From positions 6,448,001 to 6,512,000 of the forward strand of contig CM056874.1 of NCBI GenBank assembly GCA_029876055.1: a DNA stretch of 64,000 nucleotides, read 5' to 3'. The notes below the pieces were generated by a model, which ran no database searches, was not told where the DNA came from, and saw only the letters and a program-made list of their open reading frames with translations. Origin of the DNA: Madurella fahalii. Its lineage: Eukaryota; Ascomycota; Sordariomycetes; Sordariales. This document shows positions 21,906 to 33,094 of the stretch, piece by piece. The number at the start of each line of letters is the position of its first letter. Positions within the stretch are counted from its first letter, which is position 1. A program made the position numbers and the translations under genes.

Positions 21906-24320
21906 GATCTTGGTCACCTCCGTATGGGGGTGAAGTGTGTCCGGCAGTGCGTTTGATCTGCAGCGGACTGAATCTCCTTCTGATGCCTCCGGGGGTTACG
22001 GTCTCTATTAGCTGCTTTCAAGCCCTCACCGCTGTGCGATACTTTTGGTCACAGAGCTGAATCCTTCGGAAATCGCTCGGGCCCACCAGTCCCACGGAAT
22101 TCTCTGGGAGGCGCCTGGAGCGCCGACACAGTCCATATTCTTGTGACGTGAAGGTTGCGGCATGGTCTATGCAGGACTCGGTGACTGTCGGGCAGCACAC
22201 CAACATCCGATCTCCTCAGTGGCAGGTTATTTCTGGTTCACGGGGCCTCGTACGTATCCTGTATGTGCTTGACAGCCCGTCACATCAGTCATCCGTTATC
22301 GGCGGCAGGGGCTTGATAAGTCGAGGAATTGGGACCGAGATGCTGCAGATGAGGAGCTACTGTGAGCATACCGGAAGCAATCCGGCTGTTTCTGTCTTAC
22401 CCTAAAGAGAGCTCCCAGGTGTCACAGATTCCCCTTCATGGCGGCCTAGTAGGGGTGTATCGGAGGATTCTCTGTCTAGACCGGTCTGTCGGATTCTGAC
22501 CCCATGTGGATAGGTCTTGGTTGGGCAGCAAGAGGAGCAGGCTCATCTTGCTTGCGGGAGGTGGGTTACAATAGCGCTCCGAATGGCCGGCAAGCCATGT
22601 ACGTCAAATTTGACATGGGAGGGTGGAGTAATTATGGCCCAGCAGAGGTCTTCGCCTAAGGTACGGTGACCGACGGTCCACTCGAAGGTCTCGGATTCTT
22701 GCACTCTCCTATACTCGTGCTCTCAAACGTGGCATAGCACACCGTTGGGGTTTCGGATCTGGAATATGAGGTGGACCAAAATCGTTAGCCGTGAGGTACC
22801 TTACTAGGTGTGCACACTCACACGGGTGCATCGCGGCGTCCCGGGAACGTCACCCGCTCTCCGGCCGGTGACGCTATCGGCTCTGTGCTGGCAGTCAAAT
22901 AGGGAGCCGGGAATCTGTTACTAAACAAAGTCCCCAGTTATCCGAACCCCGTCCTTGCAGCCCTTCTAGTGGCAGACAACCGATTGTCTACCGGTCCAAG
23001 TGGGACTCGACATGCAGCCGGTTCATGCGCTTTACCAAAGCCGGCTGCATGCCTTGGGTGGTATCGTCTCCAGCCACCGGCCGCCGCGGATAGCGCGTGT
23101 CGGGATGCTTCCGTCACGCAACCCTGGACAGATCGGCGCCATAACCCGCTGACAGGTCCGAGTCGGAGAGCTGGGTTGGACTGTCCGCGTGACAGACTAC
23201 AGGTCGCTTATTCGATGACTGTGCCATGAGGCCTTCACCGTCGTGGACCGAGACTGGAACTCAATCGGATAACGTCTCCCAGGGCGAGGGTTTCTTTGGA
23301 AGCGGCGTCTAGACCCTTGGCATCGAGTTTTCGTTTCATGGTCTTGCATGGACAGGCCCCCCGGGCCCCCGCACTCACCACAGCAGCACTCGCGACTGGC
23401 CTTATCCCCGCCATTCTTACCGTTTCGGCCGTTTTTGGCTTGTCGCATCAATCTCCGGAGATACGTACCGAAGCGTTTTCTATGCATCCTGCCAGCATGT
23501 CTCCGTCTCACCAATGGGGCTTAGGAGACCATGGTTCGGAAAAGAGTAGATGCGGTTTCGAATATTACATACCCTACTGATAATTCACTGATCATAAACC
23601 CGACACGTGGAAGAGATCAGGTTGGCCTACCCCCGACGATTCTCGCTAACACTTGATGTCCGTCGGATGCAATGTCCCGCGGTGGTGGGCTGTTACCGTC
23701 TGTTAGGAGTATGGACTTGACTTCATTCATCGCCCAAGTGCGCGATATTTGGCTTCCGGCTCATTCTCTTTTTGGATACCTTCAGTCTGCCTTGCCCTGG
23801 GCTTTCTTGTCAGGCGCACGATGGCCATACGGGTGCTCTCCCCGGGAACCAGAGGTCCCGGGACAGTTTTCCTCAACTCAATGTATATATAAACCACAAT
23901 GAATGCTCTCATCTAGAGACTCTAGCCCTTCCCTTGAACACCGATCTATTTATAAAATATTCTTCAAACACACTGTGGGTTTCATTTTGAGTCTGCTGAA
24001 GCGAAGCGTGTGCCATATAGCTAAGAGTCTAAAACCCCGTGCGTCTAGGGTAGTTACCCCTAGATAGGCGGGCGGTAAACGTCCCTGTATAACTTAAGAG
24101 AACGTGTGGTATGATTCGAAGCCGAATGCAGTGTATATCTGCTAAAAGGGAGCAAAGTAAAAGAGCGTGCCACCTCTAGTTCTTTTAGGAAAAGCAACAC
24201 ATCTAGATTTTCCCTTCCCGCTTCTGCACTTCTTGACCTCCTCTGCCAAGTCTCTCTACTTCCTACCCCCTTTGCTGATGTAGGATTGTAAATTCCCCTT
24301 GGCATAGCGCAAACATTTCT
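21906..24320. other. Intergenic, no gene recognised
   Basis: About 2.4 kb between the start of the permease and the stop of the CVNH gene. ORFs at 22969-23580 have no domain or codon bias. It holds a perfect 11-bp inverted repeat at 23011-23051, listed separately. Confidence 0.55.
23011..23051. repeat. Perfect inverted repeat, 11-bp arms
   Basis: CATGCAGCCGG at 23011-23021 is matched by CCGGCTGCATG at 23041-23051, with a 19-bp spacer. It could fold as a hairpin or bind a dimeric regulator. It lies about 1.1 kb upstream of the permease start. Confidence 0.6.
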
Positions 24321-25240
24321 TTAATCAGTCAGATCAACCGAGGTGGCGTTCTCAGGTGCGGAAGAGGGCGTGGCAACGACGGTAGCGAAGGTGCTTGGGC
24401 GAGCAACCTGGGGCAGGGGCGTTCCCATCGGCAGGACGGTCTCAGAGGACAGAGCCGAAGTGGCATTGCCGTCCTCTCTGGCACCGAGAAGCCCCCCTTC
24501 AAGGTCGCGTTTCGGGGTCCACTGGTTGGAACAGGCGGTGATGTCGGTCTGAACGAGGCTGCCGAGAACACCGGCGCACTCGAGCCTACCGTTGGTGTTT
24601 TCAACAATGCCGCCTGGATTGAGGATGGTTAGAAATTAAATGGTAATCATCGAGAAAAGAAGGGAGCCAAAGGCAGAACGGAGAAAGAAGAGATGTGGTG
24701 GGGGGCCGAAGGGGGTAATTTTTGCAGGTTTTCGTAGCCTGCATCGCTACTCAACCACATTCTTACCCATCCCTACGGCCGTAAGATATAATAGAGGGAT
24801 AACATACTTAGACCGACGGTATTCCACTTCCAAGACCCGTCAAGTCTCTGGCACCGCGTAGTAAATGTGTTCTGAAAATAGTCAAACGAGTATGAATCGC
24901 AGCTATACCCAAAATTGCCACTAGATAACGTGAAATGGCGGAATTAGAACACGCTATTCATTCCAGAATCACTTAGAAGGGAGGCATACTTGGGAGTCAG
25001 CCACAGGTTTCCGTCGCTGTTGGAGAAGCACTTGTTGAACTCAAGCGGTGCCGCGCCCCAATTGCCCGCAATGTTCTTGCAGTCACACACCATAAAGACC
25101 CAGGGCTGACTAGTTGCTCCAATTTTGCAGCACTTTCCGTTGCCAGCACGCGGGCCGCAGGAGTCGGAGTAGTCTGCGGCTACCATCCAGAGCTGCGTGG
25201 CAGCCATGGTAAACACAAGGGCAAGGTGATTGAGCTGCAT
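24321..25240 (-). CDS. Secreted CVNH (cyanovirin-N homology) domain protein
   Basis: Three exons (25240-24990, 24920-24808, 24613-24321) give 218 residues. Introns of 69 and 194 bp have GT..AG ends, and all three phases (2, 1, end) fit. Residues 1-22 are a signal peptide (LALVFTMAATQLWMVAA). The mature part carries two CVNH-type half-repeats. The first has CDCKNIAGNW and LEFNKCF followed by GNLWLTPN; the second has GNFGYSCDS, RCQRLDGSWKWNTVGLS and GRLEC. The junctions fall inside the fold, so unspliced reading hides the second half. Residues about 150-218 are Ala/Thr/Ser/Pro-rich, probably a disordered tail. Fungal CVNH proteins are cysteine-stabilised lectins binding mannose-type glycans, but binding here is inferred. 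A TATA-like TATAAG on the minus strand at about 25380-25385 lies 140 bp upstream. The fold assignment is by pattern, not by search. Confidence 0.85.
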
Positions 25241-27501
25241 TTTTCTGATTGAGGATCGGGGCTAGTGGGCTGTTGGAACAAATACGAGTGTCTCTAGCGG
25301 CGGAACTCAAGGTCGATGGAGGATGCGTGCAGACAGATGAGGTTCGAGATCCTCTGGATGCTTGAAACTAATCCTAGTACTTATACTTGATCAAAACCAG
25401 ACGGAGATACGCTGTTTCACCGGAGTTCTCTCAAGTGGTGCCTCTTTTCCAGACAATATTGAACTTTCTAGGTACCTAAACAATACTCCCACAGCCGTGG
25501 TGGCGCTTTCTCACCCTTTCAGGTAAGGTATACTTGCTGACTAGTAGCGAAAAGTTCCTGTAAGCCAGTAGTGCGTATGACTTGGTGCTCACACAAAGTA
25601 AACTAGTGGAGTGCGATCATAAGAGCTACTGCTCGGCCATTACTCAGCCTATAGGTAGGCGGCCCTCAGTGTTTGGAGAGGTAGTTTTGCCTAGATAGGC
25701 GCTTATTAAGTCAATATAAGCTATTGATTTTGTGCATTTTTTTTTTTTACTGCGAGGTCAGCCTACAGGGAGGGCGCCCTCGGTGTTTAGAGAGGCAGTT
25801 TTGACTAGCACATAGGTAAGTACATTACTAAGTCAACATGATATATTGATTTCCTGCATTTTCTCGGTCTACATATCGGCCATATTTGGCTTAAAAATTT
25901 AATCCTGCGAGCCTCAGGTTAGGTATGCAGAATCAGTACCTACAACAAGCAACCAGACCTAGTCCATGCCACGCCGCGCCGGTCGTGTTAGGAAAGGAGC
26001 TACCATCTACTCGAGCGGCAAATCACCCTAGCAACGTTATACCGACAAGGGCGTCAAGGTAACCTTGAAGCGCGTTACGGGCGAGACTTTCTTACCAGAC
26101 TGATCTCTCTATATCCGGTAACGATATCGCGTGGCAAGCAACGAGGAAATGCTGTTGCTTGCACTCATGTCGCTCGGTTGAAGGCTAAATCCGTGTTCGC
26201 CTTGGCCGACCTTCCGGCAGTCTTTCGCCGAATCCAAATTCCCTCATAGCGCAACCCAAAGATCCTGCCCTTGATGTCCGAAAGCGTTTTGGATCGCCGA
26301 CTCGGCAGGACAGGCATCCAAAAAAATGCCAATGCCTACGATCTCTAGTTCGTTCCAAGTGGGTCACAGTTTGATGGCGTCGCCCTCCGCTCTGCAGGTC
26401 GTAGGGACAGGAATGCTCAAAATGGTTGAAGAGACGGAATTTCTCGAGTGCTGCCTAACGCCTCTATTGCTCTTGGCAATGACTCAGCGCTTACCTAGAG
26501 ACGGAGCAAAATCACTCTGTGAATCACTTTCTTTCGTCACTGCGTCTTTCCTAAGTCATGCGGACTAGGTGTCCAGATCGTCTATCGAATATCAGCAAGC
26601 CAGTCTCCTGCCATAGCAGCTACTTCAGCTGTTTACGTAACCATCATTGTGGCCTCGGGGCGCCTCGGCTTCGGCGCACTGAACAATAATCATCTGGAAT
26701 GGTACCTCCATGCCGCCTGTACAGGGTCCCCCCAAAATTCGATTCAAGCCATTCGGCACCGTCAAGGTTCAACCCCACTGAATACAACACGGCCGCACGC
26801 AATGGGACATGGAACCCCTTCTAAAACATATGCCCCGTCACGAAGAAGGTATCGGCATAGTTCCTTGCCCATTCCGACGTCGAACCCGAGAAGGAGATTG
26901 CAAAATCCTCCCGTACATTGTCGGGTCCGTGCTACCCATCCCGTTGTAGCTCGCTGAAAGCTGACGCGGCGACCCGACACCGTCAGTGCTAGACTTCCTA
27001 ATGATCCCTCGATAAGCCCTCGTTGTGTCTCTGGCTGTGGCCACCGAGTGCCATGACACCGGGGAGGGGAATGTTCTCGGGGGCGGTGATGCTTTTGCAT
27101 TGGCATGGTAACACGCCGGCGCCGTATGCCATGGATGGCCAGTAGACTTCGCGGTGGAGAGAGCATCTCGCAAGACCTATGCAGGTACCATACGCTAGTA
27201 GAGTTACAGGCGGAAACGAGACGGTTGGGGCACATGCAGGGATTTAATCCAATTTTTTGCAAGTGCGTTAGCTTATGAACCCCTGGCATCGCTAAAGTAC
27301 CTTACCCTACTGTGCCTTGCGGACACCATGTTTATTTCCAGAGTACAAGGAACAAGAGCAACCGACCACAGCAAGTCAATGGATACGACGAATAATTCTG
27401 AGGAAAATCCAACTGTAAGAAATCCGTCCCCACTGATTGCCAGCACCCCACAGTCCGACCCTGTGCAGCAGGTTTAGGTGCCCGGTATTCCAATGGGAAC
27501 C
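25241..27501. other. Intergenic, no gene recognised
   Basis: 5' flank of the CVNH gene, a diverged tandem duplication (25645-25863), and about 1.6 kb of unassigned sequence. ORFs at 26649-27289 overlap on both strands; one antisense frame looks faintly coding-like (ENIPLPGVMALGGHSQRH around 27060) but is interrupted and not recognised. Confidence 0.5.
25645..25863. repeat. Diverged tandem duplication, two copies of about 100 bp
   Basis: Copy 1 (about 25645-25743) and copy 2 (about 25759-25863) share, in order, CAGCCTA, a GGCGCCCTC-like block, GTGTTTgGAGAGG, CAGTTTTG, a TAGGTAAG-like block, TAAGTCAA and TATTGATTT ending GCATTTT. They are separated by a T-run. No coding content; the origin may be a mobile-element end or slippage. 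Confidence 0.75.
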
Positions 27502-29443
27502 CTACCAAGTTCCGGCCGGCATGGGTGATCTATTTCGTAATTTTGTGGTCCAAACCCAATCAAAATATGAGAAAACTGAGAGTGCGATGCAAACGCCTAT
27601 CAAAGCAAGAGGAAACTTCACTAAGACCCCCCAGTCAGAGCTGATGAGCTGCCGTAATATGTAGCCCGAGAGCGCTAGAGAACCAATGACGATGGGGATG
27701 CCAATCATGCCTCCCATCTCGACGATGACTCTTGTGATCCTCACCCATCGTATTGCGAGCCGGCTGAGCCGCTTGATGCTTATGCTCATGACAAACCCCG
27801 GGAGCCTTCGAAGAGCGGAGAGGAGCTCTTTCCAGTATAGAACTAAATATGTCGTCACGCTGAGCGCCATCGAGACGGACAGCCAGTGCCACCAATTGAG
27901 CTGCTCCTCGAATTCCTGCAACGTTGGTTAGCCCGGCGCGTGAAGAAGGGAAGCCAGCATAACCATCGTCACAATACTAAAGACACATACCGCAATATTC
28001 ATGCTAAAGAGAGCCGCCACGAGACTGAGGGGAATAAAAAAGAAGGCCAACTGCGTCAGCTTGGACACGGCCTCGGTCTCCTTTATGGCCCGTTCGCTCT
28101 CGACAATGGTGATGCTCGACATCAGCGCCTGAAAGGTTGCTTCGATCCGATGAGACGTACTGCTCGCGTCTTCGCCTAATCTTTTTAACTTATGCCTCAG
28201 TCGGTCTTCTCGATTCCCACCGGTACTTGCCCCACTGAACCCTTGCAGATGACCTCTAGGCGCTGTATCTTCGAAACCCAGGTGCTGGGAAAGAAATGCC
28301 AGCGACATGCTCTGGTCGCACAAGATATAGCGCCAGCTGCCCAGCTGCTCTCTCCATCTTGGCATCGACTCCCTGAGAATGATATCGTCATGCAAGGCCA
28401 ACTCAATATCGCCAAGAGCGCGGCGTATGTTGTCCAAGATGCAAGATACATCCTCACATATTATATGTGCAATGGCGAGTTTGGTCGCTTCACTCGGTGT
28501 CTCGGCGTATTGTCCCAGAATCTGCAAGAACCAGGAAGCAGGATCCCTTTCAACATGCCTTTTGGGGTCGAGGATCTTCTCCTCGGCGGCCGGTACCCCA
28601 TTAGTAGTAGTCGTGTTTGGTTCACTCCCTTCTCCCTGATCTGGCGCCGCTTCTGATATTTTGGCCTGTCTAAAGCACGGAATTGTCTCGTATGTGCTGT
28701 TCTCCTGATCCTTCCAGAAACTGAACTTGATGTCCCTGACCTGGTACTTTCGTCGGGGGTCGGCAAGTACTAACACTGTTTACAGGTAAATTTTTAATGT
28801 TGATGGGATAATGACAGAGAGAACTCGCTATTCACTCACCTGTTAGAACACCATCCACGTCCACATAGCTGTATAACGACATGCGCTCCTGGGCTGCATT
28901 GTACACTTGCTCGCCGTTTCTAGAGAAGGATATCAGGTGGTATGGCCGATACTGACACCGGGGGACAGGCGAATATCTTTGATGGCCCAGGCGTAGGTTC
29001 ATGGGATCATCGATCGTGTTGATGCTGTAAGGCCTGTTGGCGAGGATTCGTCGGTGGATCCAGTTCTGATGCCTGTCCTGCGGAGCGAATCGCCACCAGC
29101 TGGTGGAAAGCGCATTCACCCCTGTCTCGCCCACTTCCTGCTCAAACTCTGCCCCTCCATCATCCCCAAGATGCCCCTGCACAAATGCGTGTCGTGGGCC
29201 GGGCGCACGCCGTATCCAGTCGTCGAGGTGCTCCAGCAGAGACTCACCGCCTTGGACCATGTATATCCGCGCAGCGACCGCGGCATCTCGGGCGTCCGAC
29301 TTCACGATGGTGGTCAAATCGGCGGGGAACTCTTTGGTGCTTCCATCGGCGGCGATGAGAACGCCGCACACTTTGCTATCCACCAGGGGCGTCAGGGGCG
29401 TCGCCTCGGGGTCTCGGACTAGCATCTGGTTATGCCGGGGCAT
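27502..29443 (-). CDS. CorA-like metal-ion transporter family membrane protein
   Basis: Three exons (29443-28840, 28775-27991, 27915-27502) give 600 residues; introns are 64 and 75 bp. The first about 440 residues are soluble and hydrophilic, with Trp-rich stretches (STSWWRFAPQ, ASWFLQILGQY) usual in fungal CorA-like proteins, then a long helix rich in charged residues (HRIEATFQALMSSITIVES). Near 440-463 comes the first pore helix, FFIPLSLVAALFSMNIA, ending in S-M-N where canonical CorA channels have G-M-N, followed by EFEEQLNWWHW and the second helix. Two more hydrophobic segments follow (IGIPIVIGSLALSGYIL, FPLALIGVCIALSVFSYF). CorA proteins conduct Mg2+ and related divalent cations; this fungal subgroup is poorly characterised. 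The upstream in-frame extension has only TTG, so the ATG at 29443 is used (29425 is an alternative). Confidence 0.9.
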
Positions 29444-30287
29444 CGTGGACTCTGTGTTTCCTGGGGAATTGTGTTGTGGAAGGCGTGGAGAAAGACGAGA
29501 GACTCTGTGGCGCAGAAGGCCGGGTTCGAGCAAGGCTCTCGGCTTGTAGCAGTGCCTGCACGGTACTTCTCACGCACTCATTCGCGGGGACCGCCCAATT
29601 TAGATTTTTAATTCCGCCTATTCTGTACAAACGGAACCATCAGAAGGATTGGCTTCGGAAGAAACCCGCAATTACTAGTAAGTGCGATGAATATATGACG
29701 GGTGCTTCAATTTGTGTGGGCTGTATACGCCTCTGATTCTCGTGGCTCGAAGCCAATGGAGGAAGCACCAAACCCCCGCACCTGGGGAAAGAGTAAATCA
29801 TGTCGCAAACGCTTCTTGTCATTTTAAAAAGCCTATGAAGATCAAGTGAGGCTTGGTTCTTTGACGCCTGGGGATTCACCCTGGTCTGATTCTCTTCGAG
29901 GTTTTAAGGCCCATACAAGGCGGAGTGGCGTAAAGAGGATACTACGCGGCGGTAAAACCATGTGACGGTGCTAAAGTACCTTAATTAACGCGTTAATTGG
30001 AAGACATGAGCTGACCGTGCACCAAATTCTGGACGGAAGCCACCGCAAGCAAGATGGTATAGAACAATCATTCGCTGTGGCATTTAGATATGCATAGCCC
30101 GTTTTCCTTCTCACCACTGCTTTAACCAGTGTTGCAGTTCCCGTCGTATCCACCACCGATAGCCGATAGCCGATCGCTTTTCTGTTCCTTCAAGCACATA
30201 CTAGTAATACAATCTCACTCGGCCCTCTACTCCCTATTCCCGGGTGCCCATGTGCCGTCCCTTCGACAAATTCACACCAAACGAAGC
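29444..30287. other. Intergenic, no gene recognised
   Basis: 5' flank of the CorA-like gene and 3' flank of the glycine-rich protein gene. It contains the perfect 16-bp palindrome AATTAACGCGTTAATT at 29983-29998. No coding signal. Confidence 0.6.
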
Positions 30288-30566
30288 TCATTTCGGATTC
30301 GTTTTCCACTCGCCCGCATCCTTGACGCCCTGTGCGACAGAGCCGACACCTCTCTCGACGCCGGTACCAATGTTGGCGATGCCGTCGCCCAGGGGCTTAC
30401 CAATGCCGCCCGTCACACCCGTGACCGTCTCGCCGACGCCGCGCGAGGCCGCGCCCAGGACGCCGCCGACCGTGTTGGCCAGGCCGCCCACAGTGTTGCC
30501 CAGGGTTGAGGTGACGACCTTTCCTGCGCCGGTGACGCCCGAGTTGTTGTTCTTGTCGTTGTTCAT
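30288..30566 (-). CDS. Small glycine/valine-rich conserved fungal protein
   Basis: A single exon of 93 codons including stop. The protein opens with an Asn-rich segment (MNNDKNNNSGVTGAGKVV). It continues as low-complexity Gly/Val/Thr repeats of roughly 11 residues (LGNTVGGLANTVGG, GVGETVTGVTGG, GVERGVGSVAQGV), which would form amphipathic helices with glycine every 3-4 positions. Very similar small proteins occur across filamentous ascomycetes (from memory), and no function is established. The 11-residue periodicity recalls LEA-like or lipid-associating helices, which is inference. There is no signal peptide. Conservation of the pattern makes it much more likely a real gene than its length alone suggests. 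Confidence 0.85.
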   Translation of the reverse strand: MNNDKNNNSGVTGAGKVVTSTLGNTVGGLANTVGGVLGAASRGVGETVTGVTGGIGKPLGDGIANIGTGVERGVGSVAQGVKDAGEWKTNPK

Positions 30567-31432
30567 TGTGGCGGTGGGAGTTTTTGTCCTTGATGAAACT
30601 GTTCAGAGAAAGATGATTGTGGCAATGTTGATAGCTGAGGATTGAAAATTGGCAAAACTACTACTATTCCAGCGTCACCACATTCGTCCGTTTTATACTC
30701 GTGTCATTTGGACCCTGGGTGCCATGACCTACGTGTAGAAGCTTGTTGTTTGATCTTCGGATTGCCCCGCACTACGTCATCCTATCCGCCTTTGGACCCC
30801 TTGTCCATGTCCGTTTCGGTGTGGGACCCGCCGACACCAGTCTCGTGTCACGAGTGGCTGGCTGATGCGTCTATGTCAATGCTGTGCGATGACGATGACG
30901 TTGGAGGCAGTTGGCGGCCAACGGTGACCTGGCCACCTCGATTGCTGCGGTTCCAGTTCCAGTCCCAGCTCCAGCTCCAGCCCCCGTCCTTGGACGTTGG
31001 GATTACTGTATTGCAGCTGGCCAAGAGAAGCGTCTGATCAACCATACTAGCAATCACCGTACCCCGAGACTCTGAGGTGCTATTTCAATGAAGATTTCTG
31101 GCCCCGCGATAATAACTACTGCCTAGGTACGTTGGTAGTAGTAACTTAGGCATAAGTACGCACAAGTGATAGTAGTATCCCCCATCTAAGGGTCAATTCC
31201 CTAGCCATGCCACCACCTCCGGCCTTGAACACCGAGCGATATCATTGTTGCCATGCCAGCCCTTGACTGAATGGCATGTCTGCCGCGATTGTGCCCAGCA
31301 TTGCACCAACTACCGGCTAGTCCTTTTCCACCCTTCCCGTAGTACTACTATAGTGATTGCCAGCATGAGAAGGTCCTCTCGATCATTTCCGCCGGGTAAG
31401 CGGGCCGCAGCTTCCAATTCCCAACATGAAAC
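30567..31432. other. Intergenic, no gene recognised
   Basis: 5' flank of the glycine-rich protein gene and 3' flank of the Myb-like gene. A short run of CCAGTTCCAGTCCCAGCTCC-type repeats sits near 30950-30990. ORFs here are not convincing. Confidence 0.55.
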
Positions 31433-32399
31433 TCAGGCTGCGCCTGCATCGACTCCATTGCGCCGTGGCTTCTTGCGATAGACCATTCTCTCAATAGCAT
31501 GTTCAGTCCGGCCAAGGCGGCGTCCCTTCACCCAGTGACCGAGAGGTTAGCACGCTGATGCTTGTATCTGGTTACCGACTACCGGGTATCGAGTTCCACA
31601 ACGCAACCGGCTGCAGATTATTAGGGTAGTAACTTACAATCTCGGCGTTGGTTTTGTTCTCACTCTTGAGGCGATGCAGTAAGTCCAGCTCCTCTTGGTC
31701 CCAACGCTTGCCTCCGTTCCTGCGCTTCTGGGCACCGGGTGTGGCGGCCCGATTGACTTGGTTGAGTTGGCGGGGTTGCTTAGACTGGTCGACCTGCTCT
31801 TCCTCCTCTGCCTGATCTGCCTGGTCCTCCTGCCCTGCGTGCTCGGTTCGCTCTGCGTATTGTGCGTGCTGCGCGCTTCCGTCCTGCTCAAACTGCCAAG
31901 GCACCTCGACATTGCCGGCATGGATCTGCGGTAACGAGAGCTGGGGGCCGATGCCCTCCAGGCGAATCTGGGGAACACCCGTGAAATTGCCGTCGTAGAA
32001 CTCGACGACAAATTTATAACGCTCAGTGTCCAGTCGAATGTGCAGGACCTGGTTTAGCAGAACGTTCCTATCGGCTTCCGACAAGCTGTGGCGATAAGGC
32101 CAATCCGACGGGCTGTCCATCTCCCGCGTGAACCACTTGATCGGTATAAGACTCCTATCCGGCTCGGTGTAAAACGGCCAATCCTGGCAAGGACAGGAGC
32201 TGCCGTATATGGTAACAGGCTGGAGAAGTATGCGATTGAGGCAAGGATGACCGCCACGCCCTGAGGCCAACAGCTCCGGGAAACCCAGCTCTTTCGCTTT
32301 CACATTGCAAGGCTTGAGGAGACTCAACAAGTCGCCATGTACCCGCTTGAGTGGCACCTCTTCGCATCTCGGGCAGCCTTCGACTATATGGATGCACAT
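31433..32399 (-). CDS. Putative Myb/SANT-like DNA-binding protein
   Basis: Two exons (32399-31638 and 31525-31433) give 284 residues. The 112-bp intron has a GTAAGT donor, a GCTAAC branch site and an AAG acceptor; splicing completes the helix-turn-helix. The N-terminus is cysteine-rich (CIHIVEGCPRCEEVP, SSCPCQDW), possibly metal binding, followed by an unassigned domain to about residue 165. Residues about 170-215 are a Gln/Glu/Asp-rich low-complexity stretch. Residues about 229-270 (GKRWDQEELDLLHRLKSENK, then TNAEIGRRLGRTEHAIERMV across the splice) have the Trp and helix spacing of a Myb/SANT domain with a basic C-terminal tail (YRKKPRR). It probably acts in the nucleus. The upstream in-frame extension is hydrophobic nonsense, so I start at the ATG at 32399. 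Targets unknown. Confidence 0.8.
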
Positions 32400-33094
32400 C
32401 CTGGTAATGGACGCGAAGCGAACGGAGATGCGTACAGAGACAGAAAGGCTGAAAGATAAGAGTGGAAGGTAGAGAGAGTAAGAGAAGCTTATGGGATATC
32501 CCAGTTGACCGAAAGTTGAGACGACAGGTCGAGAACTAAGACTGGGAATTTTCAGAGCGCAGCCGAGTCTGTCATTCGCGAGTGGCAGTTGCGAAATGTG
32601 CAAAAACAGGTGCTCAGGTGAGAGAAACAATAGATCCAGGTACAAGCCAAAGGCCACCAGTGCTAGTACTAGGTAATTAAATCACATCACTGTTGTGGAT
32701 TGACACGACAGTCGGAGCGCCTGCGAACAGCGCAACCCGACAGTCGGGGCCCGTCAAAATACAGTCTGCGGCGACCATATCCCGCCGTTCACCAGTTATC
32801 AAGTCATTTACTTACCCTATACATCCGATCAACCCGGGAGCTGGGAGCCTCTGCCATCAGACCAGTCCAATAATCAGAACGACTCGACTTCTGGTTACCT
32901 CCTCGACGGTCGGAACCCGCCGACATGGGAGTAACACAACGACCGGGACTCATCTCGCGCAGGTTTACAAGCGACAACATGTCCTTTTCTGCCGGTGGTT
33001 CTTTCGTCGTTAATAAGTAGTCAGATGCAAAGCGCCAAGCGTCGAACTAAAACACAATATTTTCCCAGCACTGCATCAAAGGCTGCTATTAGTG
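32400..33094. other. Intergenic, no gene recognised
   Basis: 5' flank of the Myb-like gene and 3' flank of the four-helix membrane protein gene. No coding signal. Confidence 0.6.

Noticed and set aside
26762..27289. Overlapping minus-strand ORFs of 175 and 111 codons
   Set aside because: Phrases such as YNGMGSTDPTMYGRIL look protein-like, but no family was recognised and frames conflict. A degraded gene is possible but unsupported.
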